From: Jaltomata sinuosa
Lineage: Eukaryota > Streptophyta > Magnoliopsida > Solanales > Solanaceae
DNA: 64,000 nt
Direction of reading: 5' to 3'
Assembly: GCA_003996215.1 (NCBI GenBank)
Contig: QJPP01004080.1
Span: 62,001-126,000 of the forward strand
Below are positions 1-10,589 of the stretch, in pieces; position 1 is the first letter of the stretch, and every line of letters starts with the position of its first letter. Below the pieces are notes generated by a model that was not told the DNA's origin, ran no database searches, and saw only the letters and a program-made list of their open reading frames with translations. A program made the translations under genes and the position numbers.

Positions 1-99
1 GTTGCTCTGTGGTAAGAAATTGGCCATAAAGTCCTCATAAAATTTTGACCAAGACAACGGAGGTGACGAAAATGGTCTGCAAGCAACCTAGGCCCTCCA

Positions 100-730
100 T
101 CATAACTTAGCAGGGCCCTCCAGCTGATAGGTAGTATACCCAACCCCGTGGGTCTCCAGTAAACCCAAATGGTGTAGCATCTCCTCATAAGTAGTAATGA
201 AATCATGTCGATCCTGACCAAAAGTACTAGCAAACCTTGGAGGTGCCAATCTCAGAAACCTACCCAATGCCTTCTGCTCTGTATCTGTCATAGCTGAGCG
301 AGGAGCAAAAGGCTGTGCAACAGATGGAACCATAAGAACCTCAGCACGGGGAGCCGCAGTAGCAAGTTGCACTCCTGAACTTGGTGCACCCAGGGCTGCC
401 CCCTGAGCGGATGTTTGTGCTACCTCAGAAGGCTGATCCTCGATCATACCCAAAAGATGTAGAAGCAAACCCCGAACACCTGAAGACTGAGCTGGCACAA
501 AAACTGGTGCTAGCACTGGCGGTACCTGGGCTACCCCCTGGTCCACATGTTACTGCTTAGGAACAAACTCAGGCTCATACTCGGGCTCAACCTCAACCTT
601 AGGAACTCTAATTGGTGTCTTTGCTAGGGCACATCCTCTAGCTCTACCTATACGACCTCCCCAGCCCCTAGCTGGAGTCGGAGGTGCAGGGGTCGAAGGC
701 TCTCCTCTGCCTGATGTTGACGATCTCGTA
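100..730 (-). pseudogene. gypsy gag polyprotein N-terminal part, interrupted
   Basis: The open part (546-100) encodes 148 residues. Its second half has the recognisable capsid signature of plant gypsy gag: a segment like GRFLRLAPPRF, then HDFITTYEEMLHHLGLLETH, then YTTYQLEGPAKL just before the usual tryptophan-rich WWR region. Upstream, from about 730 to 547, the same frame encodes basic and acidic residues but is crossed by a stop just before the methionine at 546. The true gag start is therefore probably near 730, and the copy is broken or uses the later start. The protein would form the particle core of the retroelement. It is cut off by my reading at about position 100 and continues toward the window edge with shifts. 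Confidence 0.7.
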
Positions 731-933
731 TGAACTATCTGCGGAAGAGTGAACTAAAACAAGTGATATTTAAGAAACTTCTAAGGATACTACGCACGAT
801 ATAGAAGCAAGAAAAGGTCCATGTTTCCTAAGATGCCACTGTAGCCTCCCAAAAATTGAGTGGACGTCTCCTCCCTGATCCACAGGACTCTACTAGACAA
901 TTACTCCTATACAAATGACATCGGTGAACCAAA

Positions 934-946
934 GGCTCTGATACCA
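934..946 (-). other. primer binding site (initiator tRNA-Met)
   Basis: On the minus strand the 13 bases read TGGTATCAGAGCC, the sequence complementary to the 3' end of plant initiator methionine tRNA and the usual first-strand primer site of plant LTR retrotransposons. It lies immediately after the presumed LTR end near 950 and before gag. Confidence 0.85.
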
Positions 947-949
947 AGC

Positions 950-3900
950 TATCACAGCCTGATTTCTCGGTCATGATAGCACCTACAACCCTCCATTAGG
1001 CGAACCAATCTCCGTAGCCCAGAATAGTTAGTAATAGGCTACTAACTAACAAGTGAGCGGAAGAACAGTATAAATATAAGCAGAAGCAAGGGATATAAGA
1101 TAAAGAAATAGGATAACAGGAATATAAAACATATATACGGAAGCTAACCAAACTCCAAAACTTGGTATCATAGTATAAGAGTCGGAACTACATCAACAGA
1201 GTACAAATGATCTAAAACAATATATACATATGTCTCCGAAAGGTAAAGGAGTACATAATACAAAAGATAACTAAAAGCTAAGCCTCGATCGTCAGGAGCT
1301 CACCCTCAGTCTGGGATGGTCCAAAATCAACCTCGCACGAGTCTCCACGAGCTAATGGTGATGGCCCACACTAGGATCTACACCAGAAGATGCAGAGTGT
1401 AGTATAAGAGCACTTGCTAAGCAATGGGTACCCAGTAGGTACCATAGGCCGACTGGCACATATAAGATATAAAGGCAGCAATATAGCAAAAAAAAAATAA
1501 GTAGTCACATAAAATAATGAATAAGTACACAGAAGCTAGCACAGAAGGATACAAGGGGAAAACAACATACTTGGCTAGCTACTGGAATATATATCACACA
1601 GACACTGGTGAGAGAAAGGAATAACGCACCTGGGATCCTCGCAATAAAAATATATATATAAAGTTTTAGAAATAGGAGGTATACTGGTAACCTCAAGTGA
1701 AAGAAGGGAAGGAGAGAAGCAAATAATCTAATCATGCTTGAAACCCAATTCTACAACTAAAACATGCCAACAATCCAAGTAGAACATGAAGTGAACCAAG
1801 AGTGTGCGATAGGATGATAATAAGTCTACCTGCAGTCCCAACGGGCGCCCATACACCCGAGGAATGCATGCAAGTGAAGACAAACCATCCGACATCCCAT
1901 ACTACCAGGGTGTACACTCAGCAAATAGCATACATGGGAACCTTACATAAATGGATGATATGATGCAATAGTGAAAACTAGGTGGAATAGTAACCCCGTA
2001 TGTACCCTCTCCGGCGCCTATAGGCCCAGCAGGTAGGATCCATGTATACCTCAACTACACTGTATACCCCTCCTCCGATACACTCAGCACGTAACCCCTG
2101 GTCTGGATTGTCAAGGTCCATGGAGGTCCCCGACCATATACTCCCCTCGTAACCTCAATGCAACTGTCCGGAGTGAATCCGGATCCAAAGTAGTAACCCA
2201 ATCTCAAAAAAGCATGCCCAGAGACTATCCGGGTCTAAATTGGTGAAATAAGTCTTAAATCCCCTACAGGGGTGCCCGGACATAACCGGGTCTAAAACAA
2301 CAATAAAATAAATCTGATGCTTGGCCTAATCGAGTCCAGTGTCATCTTCAACCAACAGTAAAACATGTATAGCACTCCAGCCTTGCCGAGTCTAGTAGTA
2401 GTTTCAAAATAGTAATAAAATCAACCTATTAACGTTTTTACCCCAAGAAGATCCATTAAAATCATTTCCAAACCCTTTATAACCACTTTTACCAAAACCC
2501 GGCCCTCGGGGCCATGCAAGGTTTAGAAAACTATCAATAGCAGGCCTGAATCCAAAACAGTAGTAAAACATGTGGAAAACCTCTTTATATGCATGATAAT
2601 GGCATGCTCAATCACAAACAGTAGCCTAATCGCTCACAATCAACCTATCGGCCCTACACAGGCTCCAATCTCTCTACAACACAGATAACTAGCCTAAGAT
2701 TGCAATATCAATATCCGAGACTCGCGGACATTCTCAAATAACTCACCATCTATGGTCCAGGGTCAATACAAGGTCACACAAGACCACAAGGGTGATAATA
2801 TCATCTATAACAAACACCACAATCATCGGAGAAAGCAAAATGAGTCGGACATGAAGAAGCGGACAAGATCTGTGGTACTAAGCTAATAAACCCAACCCAA
2901 TTATGCTAATTAGTATAATTATATCCTATATATGTGAATTCTAGAGGAGTTAAACCGTAACCTACCTGTCGTCCGACGACAAGCTGCTGGAACAACGATG
3001 TTTGAGCCCGAACTGCTCCGAGAAGCTCCAAACGGAAGTCAAACTATCAAGAACATAAACTACATGTTAAAACGAGACTAACGATACCCATATTACTATG
3101 ACTATAGCCGGGTTGAAATTTAGGTCAAAAGTGGGCTTGCGGGGCCTACAACCCGAAACTAAAAATGGGAAGAAGCACGATGACCACAACAATACCAAGA
3201 GAGCATGCTCCAAAATTGAGCGAATTTGTCCAAGGGAAAGGGCACAAAACAACCCGCTCAAGTAAGGATTCAAAGATGGAATTTCAAGAATTAAGCCCGA
3301 AAATTGGAGCAAGAATTACTTACCACAATGCGGTAAAATACGCCAAGGAAGTGGAATCACCAAACCCACGAACATGCAACCTCAAGAGAAATCAGTTTCC
3401 ACAAGGAATTTCAAACTTTTAAGAATCAACAACAATGGAGGTTTGCAACAATGGAGAAGAAGCAGATTTTGGGGAAGAAGAACTTACCAAGCGATGAAGA
3501 AGCAAGATTTCACGATAATTAATGAATTCCCCAAGCTTTAGGACTGCTGGGAGCACTTTGGTAGAGAGAATAAGCAATTTGGAGTTGGGAAAATATGAGC
3601 AACAAGGCTGGAAAAATGAAGGCCAAAGTATTTTATAGCAGCTGGACGCTGGTCAGCGCCATTGGCACTAAAGCGGCGCCATCGCGCAGGAGGAGGCCAG
3701 GCGCTGAGGCGTCATCACGCTGGCCGGCTGGCAGGCGCTGGAGCGCTAACGTGCTGGCACGGGGCCATCGGTGCTGATGATACACGCAAGCTAGCGCGTC
3801 GCGCTGCCTGGGCGCCATTGGTGCTGAAGGCCCGGCCTGCAACAAAAACCAATTGTGCTAGAAATTTTTACGAGGTGTTTCGGGCACGATCGAAATCCGA

Positions 3901-4503
3901 TACTCAAAAACCAATAATGTTAATAGAGTGGAAATGATATTACGAACTCAATGGAATCAATGACACTTCCATACGAGGTCGTTTCAGAGGAACGTTAACC
4001 CAAGTCAACATTAACTACAATCAACCTAACACCCGAAATGAGTTCGGCTCACCCGGGACCCGAACTAACCACCTACCTAACCCAAACTCAACATTCTGGA
4101 GCTGATGAAATCATTCGATTTTGAATCTGATGCTCCGATCATTGAAAGCTGACCCAAGTCACACTTCCAACTCTAATTGGCCTGGAAAAAAAAGAGCAAC
4201 ACAAAACCCACACTGAAAGTTCTCAGGTCTTGACTAAAGGTCCAACTAGACCAAATTCATGTTCCGGAGCTAACGAAACTGTCAGAATTTGATTTCAAGC
4301 ACGTTAGCTGATAATGTTGATTAAAATCAATGAATTCCTAAGTTAAAGCTCTAAAATAGAGAAACGGCCATAACGACCAAACGAACGGCCAGGGCATCTA
4401 ACCACCGGTCCCAGCAAGCCATAAATGACTTGGAACTGCTTTAGAAAAGCTCTAACAGTACAAAGAAAGCGTAAATGCGAAAATGATCGGAAGGGTCATT
4501 ACA
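950..4503 (-). repeat. 5' LTR of the minus-strand gypsy element
   Basis: The minus strand starts TGTAATGACC at 4503 and ends ...CTGTGATA at about 950, three to four bases before the PBS. The expected CA end appears mutated to TA. The length is about 3.55 kb, which is long but seen in plant gypsy families. Inside, 1980-2420 holds several degenerate blocks around a TCCGGGTCTAAA-type motif. Short open stretches within it have no recognisable protein similarity. The right edge is firm from the TG...; the left edge is inferred from the PBS. Confidence 0.6.
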
Positions 4504-6190
4504 CAAAGGGATGGAGAAAGGTGCAAATCATGTAAGATACAAAAAATGTGGTGGAAATGCTTCTGAAAAAGATGGTAACCTCATGGGAGATAGAGACTAC
4601 GTGTGAAGATATTTAAAAACTTATAAGTACCTCTCAGGTTATACATATTGCTAGATCTTGGAATATGTTAGCCCACATTTTAGCTAAATTTTCTATCTCA
4701 TTATTAGATAAGATTATTCGATTTTCATCTTTTCCTAGTTGTATTGTAAATGATGCTACGGCACCTTTTAACTACTTAAGTCCATCGAGACATTAATATT
4801 GTGAAGTATTTGGCTATAAAAAAAAAAGACAGACACCTTATTAATTAAGTTCTGAAAGCAGCAACTAAAACACTTTCAGAAGCTATGGATTTTTTTTCCT
4901 TTTAATATAAGTAAATATTGCTCTTCCTCTGTTAGATAATTTAATATCAGCCATCAATTATTTATTTTAACAAAAACATACTAGCCACTTTAATGTTAGA
5001 GAGAAATAGATCAAACCTTGTGATTATAACTTCTATGACATGTTACTTGAAGTTATATGAATTTTTTTCATCTTTACCTTCTTAATATTTGTTTTGATGC
5101 AATATCAGAATTCTTTAACAGTAGAGTTTCGTGCTAATAATGTGTTGTAAAATATGAGCAATATAAATATAAATATTGAACGATAAATGAAAACAAGATC
5201 AATTATGGTAGATAATGCTTATTTCTTTCTTTCTTCTGTACTTTCGATTGTCCATTTCATAGGATAATGATCACCTATTTATAGTATAAAATGTCTTCTC
5301 AAATTACAAGACATAAATGGTGTTCATTCATTTTGTACAAATATTTCCAAAGGAGTTACGGAAGAGATATCCAAATTCAGCGGATTTATAACACAATTTT
5401 TATATTTTTATTATTATAATTTCTCAAGAATTTTTAAAAATTCTCTTAATATAGTATTCTAGATGAAATGGTTTTTAGGGTTTGTGCGAATATGAGATAT
5501 GAAATAATAATATGACATCAAATTAATATAAAGTTGAAGTTTTGTTTGGACATGCAATTTTAATTTTTTAAGTTGTATTTTTCTCATTAAAATGAAAATC
5601 CCACAAGTTGTGAAAACTATCAAAATTTTCAAGACTCTTGGACAATCTTACCAAATGAGCAAACCATAGTTCATAAACAAGATATCAGAATATCCTAAAG
5701 TGCCGCATTGATAAACCGCATGCATATCTCCATATTTCTTTTATAAATAAATATTTACAATTACAAACACTCAAATACACGTAATTTTATAAAGATTTAC
5801 TAGTTAACAATAATAGTAACTAGTTATTCTTTAATATAATCATTTCACATGGTACAAACAATCTCTTTACACTGAGCGTGACTCTTTTTTTGAAAAGGTT
5901 TAAAATGATTTATTTATTTTTACAAAATATAAATTTATGGATCAAGTCTTACATTTAAAAATTTTAAAAATCAAGCTTTTTTTGGAAAATTCATGATCTC
6001 AAATTACATATTCAAACGTTGATTTGAAATCATGACATTATATCGCATGTTCAAATACAAGTTTAGAATACAGTCTTTTTGTGTATTCTGGCGGGCTAAG
6101 CAACAAGGAGCGTTAATTGATTAATATGAAATACAAGAAATACATTATGCATTCATATGGAATACAAGAAATACATTATTCTTTCGGGTA
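4504..6190. other. AT-rich intergenic stretch, no gene seen
   Basis: No open frame of useful length and no recognisable coding or RNA feature was found. The sequence is AT-rich plant intergenic DNA. Old element fragments are likely but I cannot delimit them. Confidence 0.6.
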
Positions 6191-6527
6191 TAATCAGTGT
6201 TTTAAAAGGCGCTGACATAAGATGAGGCTTTTTACCTATGAGGCGAGGTGTAAGCCTCGAGGCACTGGGGGTGTAAGCCACGTGGATCTTTATTTTTTAA
6301 TATTTTATAAATTAATATAATAAAAAAATAAAATTACATAGAAATTATAGAAAATTCAAGAAAATATAAAATAAGTGAAAATGTACATAGAACTACTTCA
6401 TCTTAAAACATTATTCAAGATCAACAATTGACTAAAAGAATCATCAGAACTGCTCATCTTAAAAGACTAATTAGACTTTTTTTTAAAAACTGAGTAGAAA
6501 TTTATAAATTAACTTATCATATATCAT

Positions 6528-6533
6528 CACACA

Positions 6534-6585
<52 letters not shown>

Positions 6586-6637
6586 CTATATATATATATA
6601 ATATATTATATATATATATATATTATATATATATTAT
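6528..6637. repeat. compound (CA)n/(TA)n microsatellite
   Basis: A run of CA dinucleotides (about 6528-6564) passes directly into imperfect TA repeats that continue to about 6637. It could form cruciform or Z-DNA and is likely to be length-polymorphic. Confidence 0.95.
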
Positions 6638-7254
6638 TGTTATTAAAAATGGAAAGCTCTTATCTTCAAAGTTAGATTACGCTTTGCCCTTATAGTACAT
6701 TAAAATCATATTAAAAATATCTAATTAAATATTAAATTACAATATTTTAATTACCTTACAAAAAGTAACAAATTTATAATCTATCTATATCTATTCTATC
6801 TATCTATCTATACTATATTAAAAGTGTGAAGCATCTTATAATGTGATTTGAACTTTTTGCCCTTTATTAAAAGTCTCTCCTTTAGACAAAATCGTCTTTT
6901 AACTATTTTTCTCCAATTATTATTATTAATATATAACAAGAAGTCTAAATTTATAGAATTCATTAAATATATATTTATACGACTATGTTTTTTAGCTTTA
7001 AACATCAGTTTAGGTTTAGGATTCTTTTTGATAAATTAATTAATATTATTTATATTAATTGTGTCTCTTTATTTAGTTAAATTTGTTATTTATACGATTA
7101 TGTTATTAGTATTTAGATTTAAGCATAACTTTAGGAGTTTAGGTTTAGGATTAGAATTTCTTTTAACTAATCAATTAATATTATTTGTATTAATGTCTCA
7201 TTTTATTTAGGTTTACGACGACTATTCTTTCAAAAACTGTTCTAGGAGAAAACA

Positions 7255-7255
7255 T

Positions 7256-7282
<27 letters not shown>
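7255..7282. repeat. (TA)n microsatellite
   Basis: An uninterrupted alternating TA tract lies just ahead of a second copy of the Helitron-type motif AAAGTGTGAAG. Confidence 0.95.
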
Positions 7283-7287
<5 letters not shown>

Positions 7288-7317
7288 GTGAAGGACCTTA
7301 TAATGTTGTTGTTCTTG

Positions 7318-7880
7318 TTACTGTTATTTTCTCTACTTAATATAGGTGATAGATGAATGTTTGGTCAGACTTTGAGGAATTTTTGTGTAGAGATTAGATT
7401 TAACCATATTGTTTTGATATCTGAATTATCGTATTATTTTGTTGTAGTTTTTATTTTGTTACCAGATGTTGTTTTTCTGCTTAATACAGGTGGTAGATGT
7501 GCTTGATCGGTTTATGAGGATTTTTCATGAAGGTTAGGTTTAATTGTATTGTTCTGATATCTCGATTATCGTATTATTTTATTGTAGTTTTTATTCGGTT
7601 ACTAGATTATTATTTTTTGTTGCTTAATACAGGTTGTTGATGAATATTTAGTCGGGTTTTGAGGATTTTTCATGAAGGTTAGTTTAATTGTAATTGTATT
7701 GTTTTGATATCTCGATTATTGCATTATTTTTTTGTAGGTTTTACTCTGTTACTAGATTATTTTTTTTGTTGCTTAACACTGGTGGTAAATGAATGTTTTG
7801 TCGGGTTTTGAATTTTTTTTGTGAAGATTAGATTTAATTGTATTGTTCTGATATCTCAATTATTGTATTATTTTATTTTT
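7318..7880 (+). repeat. tandem repeat, about 145 bp x 4
   Basis: Four diverged copies recur with anchors (GGTGATAG / GGTGGTAG / GGTTGTTG / GGTGGTAA) at 7345, 7489, 7632 and 7781, spaced 144, 143 and 149 bp. Each unit contains a TGCTTAATACAGG-like segment, a TTTTGAGGATTTTT-like segment and a TTGATATCTCGATTAT-like segment. They sit inside the Helitron-like element and are not coding. Confidence 0.85.
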
Positions 7881-8142
7881 GTAAAAATATTAAAATTTAT
7901 ATTTATTTTAATATTGACTTTTATTTTTCAAAGATATGTTTGTTTCACATATATTTTTATTGATTAACCTAATACATAATGCAACACGCGTACACTAATC
8001 ATATTAGATAATGATTTAAATACGTGAGTGGTGAAGAGCTTCACCGGTCTCAATTGCAATATTATATACTCTATTGTCTTTTTATATGCAATTTTGTATA
8101 TTATTGTGATACACACGTGCAACGCACGTACACTAAACTAGT

Positions 8143-10388
8143 ACTATTCTAAAAGTGGGAAGCCACATAGTTGAAAGTTAGTTTACGAAAATACCCTTTA
8201 AAAGTTGAACGATCAATTTAGTTGCAAGTTAGTTTACGAAAATACCCTTTAAAAGTTGAACGATCAATTTACCCTCTACCTAAAAATAAATTACCTCCTT
8301 TTAAATAAGAACTAATTAATACCATTTAAATTAAGATCTTAAAACCGTAAATTATGATTTCAGTTTATGCCTTTTCCCCTTCTAACCACATTCAGAAAAT
8401 TTACTCTAATTTATTTCATTGTTTTGCTCTTTGGCTTTTCATTTTCCTATATGTTTAAAATGAATATGTAGTGAAAAATTTCAGCTATAAATATAGTACA
8501 TTTGAAAGTCATTTGATATTTTTATCCTTCTCAAATCTTTATAGTTAATGGTAAAGTTGGAGGGATACAGAAAAAGAAAAGGTATTAGAATTTATTTTAG
8601 AATCTTATAGTCTTATTTTTCTATTGTAAAAATTAAAATTACTACGTTATTTTCTTTTCACTATTTGAAAGCGACAATGTTAGTGTTTTTATCCATTTCT
8701 ATATGGAGTAATAATTTTTATTCACATTTGTTTATATGTTGATTTTGTTACTACAACAAATAGTTACTATTTTTCTTTGCATGTGTATACTATAAATTTG
8801 ATAATGATTTACTAGCCATTACAAGAAAGACATTTATTAATCGAATCTTTGTACGACTTTTATGTAATGCTATTTTTATTCGATAACAATTTCTTGATAT
8901 GTATACAAAAAAGAGCATTCTGGTGTATCCTCTTGATATGTATACGTTTGTAAAAAGAACGAGACTACAATCTATCTATACTATTCTAAAAGTGGAAAGC
9001 CACATAGTTGAAAATTAGTTTACAAAAATACCTTTTAAAAATTGAACGACAAATTTACCCTCTACCTAAAATTAAATTACCTCCTTTTGAATAAGAACTA
9101 TGTAATGCCATTATAAGCTTATTACACAGTATAGTACTAAATTCGCTGAACAAATACACAAAAAAAATAAACTTGGCTATTAGATTAAGATCTTAAATGG
9201 TAAATGACGCCTTCAGTTTAAACCTTTTCCCCTTCTAAGTCAAAGTGTCCACATTCAGCTAATAAATTATTTTTCTTTAATATCCCATTACTCTAATTTA
9301 CTTCACTGTTTTGCTCTTTAGCTTTCCATTTCCCTCTATGCTATTAAATGAATATGTAGCGTAAATTTTTCAGCTATAAATATAGTGCATTTGAAAGTTT
9401 TTTGATATTATTTATCCATCCCAAATTCTTATGGTTGGTGGTAAAGTTAGAGGAATAGAGAAAGAAAAAGGTATTAGAATTTATTTTATAATTTTATAAT
9501 TTTACTTTTCGATTGTAAAAATTGAAAGTACTAATTATTTTCTTCCTACTATTTGTAAGCGTTAAAGTTAACTTTTTATCTACTTCTATGTAGTAGATTT
9601 TATTCATATTTGTTTGTATATTAATTTTGTTACTATGACAAATAGTTAGTACTATTTTCTTTGTAGATGTATATTATGAAATTAATAATTATTTATTAGA
9701 CATCACAAGAAAGATGTATGGTTGAATCTTTATACGACTTTTGTGTAATATTACTTTTATTTGATAATAATTTCTTGATATGTATATATAAAAAGAGTAT
9801 TTCGATGCATCTTTTTAATATGTATAAGTCTTTTAAAAGAACGAGACTACAATTCTTTAAGAGGAAGGCAAATTTTTTTAGTTGTGAATTAATTACAACA
9901 ATAGCCAATGATTCTTATAATGAAATACAAATTGTGCGTTCTTTAAGCATATATCAAAGACAAAAAAATTGTCAAATTGAATGTCTCATGTATTATAAAT
10001 ATAGTCGTTCCAATAACACTTATTGCATTAAATTTTATTATCATATTAATATAGCGATATAAATAAAATACCAACATAATTTTAAGCAAAAAACATGTAA
10101 TTTAATTGATTAATTGTGTGCCTCTACGGTCGTAGTAAAAAAGATACTTATTAAAAGAAGCTATTACTGAAACGATTTTATCCCCAAATTTAATTTTCAT
10201 CATAAAAGATAAAGGATATTCTTATATTAAACGAATAGATTCACCACTCATCAACTCAAACTTGTATTTTACTCTCTTTAAATCTCATGCGACTAATATC
10301 ATGCATATTTGAATACTATTTATACCATTTAAAAATATTTTAAATAATTAGCATGAGATACACGTACAATGCACGTGTTCGAAAACTA
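8143..10388 (+). mobile_element. Helitron-like element pair (copies 2 and 3) sharing a 3' end
   Basis: Right after the CTAGT of copy 1 a new start, TACTATTCTAAAAGTGGGAA, begins at 8143. A second start of the same type lies at about 8972 (TCTATACTATTCTAAAAGTG). The only 3' end is CTAG at 10385-10388, preceded by a hairpin with CACGT/ACGTG arms at about 10359-10377. The two starts are followed by the same motif (CCACATAGTTGAAA), so they are tandem copies, the first probably lacking its own 3' end. No transposase is encoded. One 114-codon AT-rich open frame (9718-10062) has no recognisable similarity and is probably fortuitous. Confidence 0.6.
8171..8272 (+). repeat. 51-bp tandem duplication
   Basis: Two nearly identical 51-bp copies (8171-8221 and 8222-8272), each containing AGTTTACGAAAATACCCTTT and GTTGAACGATCAATTT. 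They lie just inside the 5' end of Helitron-like copy 2. Confidence 0.95.
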
Positions 10389-10390
10389 GT

Positions 10391-10588
10391 GACTTAATAA
10401 AGCCTATCCAAATTCAGGTGTTATTTCCATCTCCCTTACGTTGTAAATGTAGCTTTTTTCAGTTTTCAATAATTAATATATTTGTAATGACTTAATGAAG
10501 CCTGTCCAAATTCTTGGTGTTACTTTCATCTTCCTTTAATTCTTGGTGTTACTTCCATCTTCCTTTACGTTAACTGTTGCATTTTCCA
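10391..10588 (+). repeat. 98-bp imperfect tandem duplication
   Basis: The motif GACTTAATAAAGCCTATCCA at 10391 recurs as GACTTAATGAAGCCTGTCCA at 10489, with similar following sequence including a repeated CTTGGTGTTACTT block. It starts directly after the Helitron 3' end. Confidence 0.8.
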
Positions 10589-10589
10589 G

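Larger units (their letters stand above)
1..4503 (-). mobile_element. Ty3/gypsy LTR retrotransposon, 5' portion
   Basis: This is the 5' end of a minus-strand gypsy element that runs off the left edge of the window. Read on the minus strand, a long terminal repeat (about 4503 down to 950) is followed by a primer binding site for initiator tRNA-Met at 946-934 and then by a gag reading frame from about 730 downward. The order LTR, PBS, gag fixes the orientation. The rest of gag and pol would lie outside the window. The host bases just outside the LTR, from 4504, would hold one target-site duplication, but the partner is not visible. Lineage (chromovirus or Tat) cannot be fixed from gag alone. 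Confidence 0.75.
6807..8141 (+). mobile_element. Helitron-like element (copy 1)
   Basis: The 5' end reads TCTATACTATATTAAAAGTG, the typical TC...TATTAAAAG start of plant Helitrons. The 3' end is CTAG at 8138-8141. It is preceded by the hairpin ACGTGC-AAC-GCACGT at about 8115-8129 and is followed by T, as expected for insertion between A and T. There is no Rep/helicase coding capacity, so it is non-autonomous. Inside are a TA microsatellite, a second 5'-like start near 7275, four copies of a roughly 145-bp unit and a decayed 3'-like end near 7985. Confidence 0.65.

Noticed and set aside
3595..3937. GC-rich open frames on both strands near 3.6-3.9 kb
   Set aside because: Overlapping frames on both strands within the gypsy LTR, caused by a local GC-rich patch with GGCGCC-type repeats; no domain.
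9718..10062. 114-codon open frame
   Set aside because: AT-rich, low-complexity composition inside a Helitron-like element, with an overlapping frame on the other strand and no recognisable motif.
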